Source of the DNA: an uncultured Saprospiraceae bacterium
GTDB lineage: Bacteria > Bacteroidota > Bacteroidia > Chitinophagales > Saprospiraceae
Assembly: GCA_937926205.1 (NCBI GenBank)
Contig: CALEYL010000019.1
Location: forward strand, 1 to 20,649
Length of the DNA: 20,649 nucleotides
Direction: 5' to 3'
The notes beneath the pieces are model-generated. The model saw only the letters and a program-made list of their open reading frames with translations. It was not told the origin of the DNA and did not search any database. How positions within the stretch are numbered: position 1 is the first letter of the stretch; each line of letters opens with the position of its first letter. Positions 16,319-20,649 of the stretch are shown here, one piece after another. Position numbers and translations under genes: made by a program.

Positions 16319-17920
16319 ATGAAACACGATTGGCTAAAAACAACCCTTCTTTTGAGTTTATTGATACTCGCTGTCAATTGTCAAAAGGAAATCGTAACGG
16401 AGCATGCTCCTGACATGGAGGATGATTCATCCATAAAGGATACTGCCGATTCCGATGAAATCTCTTTCCGCACGATTGGGGGTTCCCCCGCCGGCTGGAG
16501 CAGCAGCAATATTGGAAATGCCAATGGCTCCGCTGATATTAACACCTGTGCGTCAACGACGACGGTAAGCACCAGCGGTTTTTCTGCTTCAAATAGTGAT
16601 GTGCTTCACTTTGCTTTCGCTGAAAAATGTGGCGATTTTGAGATGGTCGCCCACATCAGTAACATCGGCAACCCCGGCTGGGCAGGAATAATGATCAGGG
16701 AAAACAACACAGCCGGCTCCCGAAAAGTAGCTTTGAAAACCAATTTGGGCGCCTCTATTCGCAGAGATGTCCGTATGGTCCCTAATGGGCCCACCCAAAG
16801 TCAGCAACTTTCAGCATTAAATGCTTCCTGGCTCAAACTCGTTCGCAGTGGCAATACCATCCAGGGCTACAGTTCCCAGAATGGCATTACCTGGCAATTT
16901 GCGATGACTGTAACACTGTCATTGCCCAATTGCATTGAGGCCGGTCTATTTGCTGAAGGCATCAATGTGAATACCACCACCACGGCCGAATTCGATAATG
17001 TTGATTTAGACCTTCCCGAAGTTTGCGATGGTTTCGACAATGACTGCGACGGCCAGACCGACGAAGGCTTTGACCAGGACAACGATGGCTATACCACTTG
17101 CCAGGGCGATTGCAATGACAACAACGCTGCCATCCACCCCGGAGCAGCAGAAGTTTGCGATGGTATTGACAACAACTGCAACAACCAGACCGACGAAGGC
17201 TTTGACCAGGACAACGATGGCTACACCACTTGCCAGGGCGATTGCAATGACAACAACGCTGCCATCCACCCCGGAGCAGCAGAAGTTTGCGATGGTATTG
17301 ACAACAACTGCAACAACCAGACCGACGAAGGCTTTGACCAGGACAACGATGGCTACACCACTTGCCAGGGCGATTGCAATGACAACAACGCTGCCATCCA
17401 CCCCGGAGCAGCAGAAGTTTGCGATGGTATTGACAACAACTGCAATACCGAAATCGATGAAGTTTGTTGCACCACCAATGGTTTACCTTCCGCTACCGTA
17501 GATCCTGACGGTATCCCTGGCAATGAGGATGACTATGTGATCTATATGCATCCCACCACCAATGCTACAAATATTGCATGGGGCGGATATGGCATTGATA
17601 TTCCAGGATTGCCGAATTCTATTGTGGACAATTTTGATGGGGAATCTTACACACAGGCGATTGTAGCGACGCTGGGCGACGGCAATTATGCAGCCAAGGT
17701 ATGTGCTGATCTGGTGGCTTTCGGCTGCGATGACTGGTATCTCCCTGCACGAGGGGAGTTCCGGGCTTTTTTTGAAGAACATCCAAATGTAATGAATATT
17801 AATTATTGGAGTTCTACGGAGTCTTCCTCCCGCACAGCGTTTATTTTCACTGCTGGCCACTCCAACTGGTCTAAAGATAGCGACTTTTTGGTTAATTGTC
17901 GTTGCGCCAGGAAGGAATAA
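16319..17920 (+). CDS. Lipoprotein with jelly-roll, MopE-type repeats and DUF1566-like domain
   Basis: I prefer the ATG at 16319 (533 residues) over the in-frame ATG at 16289, because it places the lipoprotein signal (MKHDWLKTTLLLSLLILAVNC, acylated Cys 21) at the N-terminus. Residues about 60-232 are a jelly-roll-like domain homologous to residues 445-624 of the T9SS protein at 796 (shared GWxGxMIRE, RKVALKT, IRR, TWQF). Residues 233-384 are three complete 44-residue repeats plus part of a fourth, each EVCDGxDNxCxxQTDEGFDQD followed by NDGYTTCQGDCNDNNAAIHPG. Such Asp/Asn/Cys repeats match the putative metal-binding MopE type and should bind Ca2+ or another metal. The C-terminus (about 385-533; DWYLPARGEFRAFFEE, YWSSTESSS, CRCARK) resembles DUF1566/C-type-lectin-like folds. 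The protein is expected at the cell surface. Function is unknown; ligand binding is plausible. Confidence 0.85.
   Translation: MKHDWLKTTLLLSLLILAVNCQKEIVTEHAPDMEDDSSIKDTADSDEISFRTIGGSPAGWSSSNIGNANGSADINTCASTTTVSTSGFSASNSDVLHFAFAEKCGDFEMVAHISNIGNPGWAGIMIRENNTAGSRKVALKTNLGASIRRDVRMVPNGPTQSQQLSALNASWLKLVRSGNTIQGYSSQNGITWQFAMTVTLSLPNCIEAGLFAEGINVNTTTTAEFDNVDLDLPEVCDGFDNDCDGQTDEGFDQDNDGYTTCQGDCNDNNAAIHPGAAEVCDGIDNNCNNQTDEGFDQDNDGYTTCQGDCNDNNAAIHPGAAEVCDGIDNNCNNQTDEGFDQDNDGYTTCQGDCNDNNAAIHPGAAEVCDGIDNNCNTEIDEVCCTTNGLPSATVDPDGIPGNEDDYVIYMHPTTNATNIAWGGYGIDIPGLPNSIVDNFDGESYTQAIVATLGDGNYAAKVCADLVAFGCDDWYLPARGEFRAFFEEHPNVMNINYWSSTESSSRTAFIFTAGHSNWSKDSDFLVNCRCARKE
17018..17460 (+). repeat. 132-bp in-frame tandem repeat (MopE-type)
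   Basis: Units start at 17018, 17150, 17282 and 17414 (last one partial). Units two and three (17150-17281 and 17282-17413) are identical base for base; unit one differs mainly in its first 40 bases. The exact identity points to recent duplication and makes copy number prone to change, or to collapse during assembly. Confidence 0.95.
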
Positions 17921-17924
17921 GGTT

Positions 17925-17987
17925 CCAGCCTACTTTGTCAAATCCGGCTGATTTCGGGAATCAGTCGGATTTGACAAAATAGGTTGG
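17925..17987. terminator. 29-bp-stem hairpin after the lipoprotein gene
   Basis: Arms 17925-17953 and 17959-17987 pair around the loop TCGGG with a single mismatch and two G-T pairs. It begins five bases after the lipoprotein stop codon and also covers the stop of the reverse-strand remnant. No T-run follows on either side, so it may act as an mRNA-stabilising end or a REP-like element rather than a standard intrinsic terminator. Confidence 0.55.
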
Positions 17988-18119
17988 TATCCCCTGCTTA
18001 TCATCTCTTTTGCAGTTAATCATTCCGCCCTCTGACATGAAATCCGCGTAAGCTGCGATGCAATCAACCAAACTCATCGGTTCTATGATCACAGATGGAG
18101 GAGTGACGTAGGGGTAATC
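17961..18119 (-). pseudogene. C-terminal remnant of an unidentified protein
   Basis: Reading the minus strand from 18119, an open stretch of 52 codons ends at TGA (17961-17963) inside the big hairpin. It reads DYPYVTPPSVIIEPMSLVDC, then IAAYADFMSEGGMINCKRDD, then KQGIPTYFVKSD. The composition is protein-like and quite unlike translated noise, yet it has no start codon at its left end and a TGA precedes it directly. The first internal ATG would give 38 residues. The stop sits in a strong hairpin, as for a real gene end. I read it as the surviving 3' end of a lost gene. Confidence 0.4.
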
Positions 18120-18275
18120 TCAAAAATTACCCCCTGCGATAAAACTCGTCAGTTTGCCACGACTTAAATATTTCGATCAGTTTGGCGCTATGTATCTGCA
18201 AAAAATACGGGAATAAATTTTCATATTAAGGTATTGTAATTTAATGAGTTGTAAATTATATTTTATTTTTTCGGA

Positions 18276-18302
18276 GGAATAATCCTTGAAAATTGTCCTT
18301 TG
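18276..18302 (+). promoter_or_regulatory. Shared upstream motif, copy C
   Basis: It has the same spaced words as copies A and B (GGAAT, TC, AAA, TGTC, TTT). It lies 133 bases before the ATG of the 34-aa ORF and 382 bases before the 180-aa gene. If it is a promoter, the small ORF would be in the leader of the transcript. Confidence 0.5.
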
Positions 18303-18435
18303 ACATCAAATAAAAAAAATGCACCTTGACAATGATTACAAATTAAGATTTTATCTACATGTATAAAAACCGGTTCCAGATTCGGAACCACATTTTTAAA
18401 TACCTAAAATTAAATTACAATGAAAAAATGAAGGC

Positions 18436-18540
18436 ATGTTATCAGCAGAAAATATTGCTGAAAAATTCAATCAAATCGATTTCTCCAGTTTGAAAGGATC
18501 AGGTACAGATGATTATTGCAAGGTAGTACCTGGCCTTTAA
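18436..18540 (+). CDS. Candidate 34-aa peptide gene
   Basis: ATG to TAA reads MLSAENIAEKFNQIDFSSLK followed by GSGTDDYCKVVPGL. It is hydrophilic with one Cys and no membrane segment. An 8-bp hairpin (ATTCAGTT/AACTGAAT, 18540-18564) begins at the last base of its stop codon, as expected for a gene end. Just upstream, an ATG followed by six A residues (18420-18428) would join this frame, as MKKNEG plus the peptide, if one more A were present. Motif copy C lies upstream. The leader-like helix followed by a Gly/Ser-rich and Cys-containing tail is loosely like peptide natural-product precursors, but no modifying enzyme is present. It may be a remnant or chance. Confidence 0.35.
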   Translation: MLSAENIAEKFNQIDFSSLKGSGTDDYCKVVPGL

Positions 18541-18564
18541 TTCAGTTCAGTTGCCAAACTGAAT
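18540..18564 (+). terminator. Hairpin at the end of the small ORF
   Basis: ATTCAGTT and AACTGAAT pair perfectly over nine bases, starting at the stop codon. Only ATTTAGGATTTTC follows, a poor T-tract, so termination strength is doubtful. Confidence 0.35.
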
Positions 18565-18626
18565 ATTTAGGATTTTCAATAAATTAAGATTACGGACTCT
18601 CACTGGTAAATTGTAGTAACTATTCA

Positions 18627-18660
18627 TTGGATCGCCAATTGATTGGCTCATAATTTTTTT
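18627..18660 (+). promoter_or_regulatory. Promoter or terminator/attenuator before the 180-aa gene
   Basis: Two readings fit. TTG (18627-18629), 21 bases, then TAATTTTT (18651-18658) is one base off a Bacteroidota -33/-7 promoter, giving a start near 18665 and a 20-base leader. Alternatively GCCAA-TTGA-TTGGC (18634-18647) followed by TCATAA and seven T residues resembles an intrinsic terminator, which would gate transcripts arriving from motif copy C. Confidence 0.35.
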
Positions 18661-18684
18661 CATAATCATTTAAAATTAAAAAAA

Positions 18685-19227
18685 ATGGAACAAGTAAAAG
18701 AGGTTAAAACAGGTTTTGGAACAAGTAGCCATGACAACACGATTAAACTTCATGGAGACATGATTAAAGAAATCGAGTATGTCGAGAACTCTCTTGTTAT
18801 TACTGATGGACAACCTTCTTCGCCACCACCTAAAATCGCTACTCCATCAGGACAAGATCCAAACTGGTCTGTAACGATGAAATGTGGAAGGAAAGGATCT
18901 TCGGGGGTTGCAAATAAGTTCAATTCTGAATGTGGTTCAAAATATCATGAATATGCTCCAGATCACGGAAGTGGAGGAACCCCGAAAGAACTTAATTTTT
19001 ATTTTAAGGTGGTCCTGACTGTTGAAATAAATAATCAATTGTATAAAGTGAGGGATGTACGCTTAGCTCAAGGGCATTATTCAACTACCAACAACTGGTG
19101 GATTGGCAGTTCAAATGTTTTTAATGATAATAAAAAAGTATTAATTGTCGCTGACAGCAATGGCACTGTTGTTGGTTTGCTATCCATGTCAGGAAATCAT
19201 GATTCTTTTTCCTTTGAGTTTTTATAG
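18685..19227 (+). CDS. Unrecognised 180-aa protein, probably beta-rich
   Basis: The ATG at 18685 follows an A-rich leader; an in-frame upstream start at 18643 would lie inside the promoter/hairpin element and is rejected. The protein begins MEQVKEVKTGFGTSSHDNTI and has no signal peptide or membrane segment. Residues 60-80 contain a Ser-Pro-Pro-Pro stretch. The C-terminal ~110 residues are rich in Gly, Ser, Asn and aromatic beta-strand patterns (ELNFYFKVVLTVEINNQLYK, NNWWIGSSNVF, DSFSFEFL), with two Cys (about 76 and 91). This resembles a compact beta-sandwich such as a lectin or small pore/phospholipid-binding protein, but I match it to no family. It precedes the PI-PLC-like gene by 220 bases on the same strand and shares its A/T-rich composition. 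Confidence 0.75.
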   Translation: MEQVKEVKTGFGTSSHDNTIKLHGDMIKEIEYVENSLVITDGQPSSPPPKIATPSGQDPNWSVTMKCGRKGSSGVANKFNSECGSKYHEYAPDHGSGGTPKELNFYFKVVLTVEINNQLYKVRDVRLAQGHYSTTNNWWIGSSNVFNDNKKVLIVADSNGTVVGLLSMSGNHDSFSFEFL

Positions 19228-19278
19228 TAGCTAAAAGTCATCGCCAATTAGTTTAATAAAAACAGCGCATAATTTGAC

Positions 19279-19344
19279 AGGAGGTCAGAAATTTGAATAA
19301 ATCACTGTATTTCAGTTTTTTGTGATCATTTATTCTGACCTCCT
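19279..19344. terminator. Long inverted repeat between the 180-aa and PI-PLC genes
   Basis: AGGAGGTCAGAA (19279-19290) and its exact reverse complement (19333-19344) flank 42 A/T-rich bases that can extend the stem through AATAAAT/ATTTATT and CAC/GTG. A third copy of the core CTGACCTC stands alone at 19407-19414, 34 bases before the PI-PLC start. The inverted repeat may end the upstream transcript; the extra copy hints at a protein-binding site. Confidence 0.45.
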
Positions 19345-19447
19345 ATAACTTCCAAAAAAACAAGATTGTAAAATTAAAAAGAAAATAATTTTTTGTTTCT
19401 ACATCGCTGACCTCACCAGGATGAATGATCAATTAAACTAAATAACG

Positions 19448-20413
19448 ATGAAAATTCAAACAAAAAGCAAACCTGATAAAATGGCTGTAAACCTAAATCC
19501 TTCAAGTTGGATGCATGATAATTTAGCTCTGTTAGGAAACAAAAAACTAAAAGATATTTGCATCACAGGGTCACATGATTCAGGGATGAGTGTGTTAAAC
19601 GCCCACAGTATAGGTGCCAAAGATTGCAACACAGTTACCCAGAGTTACAGTATTCAAAAGCAACTTGAACTTGGGGCACGCTACTTTGATATCAGGCCCG
19701 TCATCAAAAACGGTGAATATTCCACTGGACATTACTCTCAATTTATTGCTTTATTTGGTGGGACCGGGCAATCCATTTCATCAATTATTTCAGAAATAAA
19801 CAAATTCACATCCAAGGAAAAAGAACTAGTAGTGCTTAACTTAAGTCATACGTGGAATACTGATGTTTGGGGTATGGCAAGAAATTTCAATCAGTCAGAA
19901 TGGATGAGTTTATTTGCTCAACTGAAAGGGCTCAATCATCTTTATATGGTTCAAAATAAACCTGATGTTGATTTTACAGATTTTACATTGAATGAATTTA
20001 TTACAGAAAAAGCTGCGGTAGTCATTATAGTAGAACCTGAGATACCACTTGATTTGGAGAATTATAAGGGACAAGGTTTTTATCTTTATAAAAGCTTTAA
20101 TGTATATAATAGCTATGCCGATAGCCATGTCCTGGCAACGATGGCAATGGACCAATTTAATAAGATGGAAAGTCAAGCTGGGCGTAGTTATTTTTTATTG
20201 TCATGGACTCTTACCCAAGCTTGGTCGCAAGCCTTAAGTTGTTCTACCAGCATTAAAGCCTTGGCTGATGAGGCTAATGCAGCATTATTGAATATGGTAT
20301 ACCCTAAGGTTTCTTCCTCTATATTTCCAAACATTATTTATCAAGATAATATAATGAATTCCCAGGCTGCTGATTTAGCCATGCGGATCAATAGAGAGAT
20401 TTTAATACACTAA
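19448..20413 (+). CDS. PI-PLC X-domain-like phosphodiesterase, leaderless
   Basis: This 321-residue protein fits the bacterial phosphatidylinositol-specific phospholipase C fold. ICITGSHDSGMSV carries the first catalytic His (43), GARYFDIRP the conserved Arg/Asp strand (about 76-84) and STGHYSQF the second His (95). LVVLNLSHTW and VVIIVEPE are later barrel strands. Such enzymes cleave PI or GPI-like lipids by general acid/base catalysis without metal or with Ca2+. Family members usually carry a signal peptide; here the N-terminus (MKIQTKSKPDKMAVNLNPSS) is polar, with no leader. A later ATG (19481) does not add one. It could be an injected effector, a cytoplasmic enzyme, or a protein exported by lysis. 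The fold is fairly secure, the lipid substrate is not. Stop TAA overlaps a TAACAA/TTGTTA hairpin (20411-20428). Confidence 0.8.
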   Translation: MKIQTKSKPDKMAVNLNPSSWMHDNLALLGNKKLKDICITGSHDSGMSVLNAHSIGAKDCNTVTQSYSIQKQLELGARYFDIRPVIKNGEYSTGHYSQFIALFGGTGQSISSIISEINKFTSKEKELVVLNLSHTWNTDVWGMARNFNQSEWMSLFAQLKGLNHLYMVQNKPDVDFTDFTLNEFITEKAAVVIIVEPEIPLDLENYKGQGFYLYKSFNVYNSYADSHVLATMAMDQFNKMESQAGRSYFLLSWTLTQAWSQALSCSTSIKALADEANAALLNMVYPKVSSSIFPNIIYQDNIMNSQAADLAMRINREILIH

Positions 20414-20428
20414 CAATTATTCTTGTTA
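20411..20428 (+). terminator. Small hairpin over the PI-PLC stop codon
   Basis: TAACAA and TTGTTA pair over six bases, beginning with the stop codon itself. Only AATTTG follows, so this is a weak terminator candidate. A second small dyad GCCTT-GAA-AAGGC is at 20460-20472. Confidence 0.3.
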
Positions 20429-20569
20429 ATTTGACAAATAACCCCCGAATAAGGTAGTAGCCTTGAAAAGGCGCTAAGACAATCAATTAACTCAAAGCTT
20501 TTGGTCGCTTATGAGCAGTTGGATTTTTGCCTTTCCGACAACTTTAATATAAAAACAAACACGATTAAA

Positions 20570-20649
20570 ATGAAACAACACCTAACAAAAATGACCCTGT
20601 TTTTGGGTCTGCTCACGCTGGTCATTACCTGTAAGAAGGAAGAGCTCGT
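20570..20649 (+). CDS. 5' end of a lipoprotein gene (partial)
   Basis: An ATG after an A-rich leader (AAACAAACACGATTAAA) opens MKQHLTKMTLFLGLLTLVIT followed by CKKEEL to the window edge. The positive start, hydrophobic core and a Cys at residue 21 form a lipoprotein signal peptide, very like that of the lipoprotein at 16319 (Cys 21, then a Lys-Glu pair). The mature protein lies outside the window, so its function cannot be judged. It is on the same strand as the preceding accessory genes, 156 bases after the PI-PLC stop. Confidence 0.75.
   Translation, partial: MKQHLTKMTLFLGLLTLVITCKKEEL

Larger units (their letters stand above)
17921..18684. other. Long gap with hairpins, a gene remnant and a candidate small gene
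   Basis: The 764 bases hold a 29-bp-stem hairpin (17925-17987), a decayed minus-strand coding end (17961-18119), a dyad GGGGTAAT/ATTACCCC (18111-18133), the shared motif copy C (18276), a small dyad GGTTCC/GGAACC followed by five T (18372-18398), a 34-aa ORF (18436-18540) with a hairpin at its stop, and a promoter- or terminator-like element just before the 180-aa gene. 18134-18275 is A/T-rich with nothing I can name. Confidence 0.6.

Noticed and set aside
17018..17460. CRISPR-like repeat array
   Set aside because: The 132-bp units are contiguous, in frame and encode MopE-type repeats; there are no spacers and no cas genes.
17006..17501. Long ORFs in other frames across the 132-bp repeats (plus and minus)
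   Set aside because: They repeat with the DNA unit and give low-complexity Val/Ala or Thr/Met text; the MopE-type frame is the coding one.

Overview
The window looks like a chromosomal piece of a Bacteroidota bacterium, probably Saprospiraceae or a close relative. This is inferred from a type IX secretion (T9SS) C-terminal sorting domain, a one-piece hybrid two-component system with propeller repeats, LytS/LytTR sensor pairs, a DUF2911 lipoprotein, TAnnTTTG-like promoter words, almost no Shine-Dalgarno sequences, and intergenic repeats of a type common in that phylum. I ran no database search, so the taxonomic call is inference.

Layout. 1-53 is the tail of an unidentified gene. 54-795 has no gene and is packed with short hairpin repeats. 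796-2976 is a T9SS-exported protein with repeated beta domains and a jelly-roll-like domain. 3154-7156 is a three-gene signalling operon: a soluble GAF/LytS-type kinase whose ATP-binding half is degenerate, an intact TPR/LytS-type membrane kinase, and a LytTR response regulator. A roughly 100-bp imperfect palindrome (7259-7361) separates this operon from a convergent DUF2911 lipoprotein gene (7363-7965, minus). 8158-8607 (minus) holds a frameshifted surface-protein remnant. 8706-12656 is a 1316-residue hybrid sensor kinase/receiver/AraC regulator.

From about 12.7 kb the DNA becomes visibly more A/T-rich and looks accessory. 13018-14346 encodes a protein resembling GH72 beta-1,3-glucanosyltransferases, a family best known from fungi, with both catalytic glutamates but no signal peptide. 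A structured gap carries a period-21 direct repeat and a 34-codon orphan ORF. An all-helical protein of unknown role lies on the minus strand (14696-16120). Next is a lipoprotein (16319-17920) with a jelly-roll-like domain, MopE-type Asp-rich repeats and a DUF1566-like end. A 764-base gap holds a 29-bp-stem hairpin, a decayed reverse-strand gene end and a candidate 34-aa peptide gene. It is followed by an unrecognised 180-aa protein (18685-19227) and a PI-PLC-X-like phosphodiesterase (19448-20413), both without signal peptides. The window ends inside a new lipoprotein gene (20570 onward).

The most interesting pattern is in the right half. Three plus-strand units (the GH72-like gene, the MopE-type lipoprotein gene and the candidate peptide/180-aa gene) share a 27-base upstream motif at fixed internal spacing, at 12866, 16213 and 18276. 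This suggests one regulon of exported or host/prey-directed proteins. The GH72-like enzyme, the 180-aa protein and the PI-PLC are all leaderless although their families normally act on cell walls or membranes. That makes a small effector-like locus a reasonable but unproven hypothesis.
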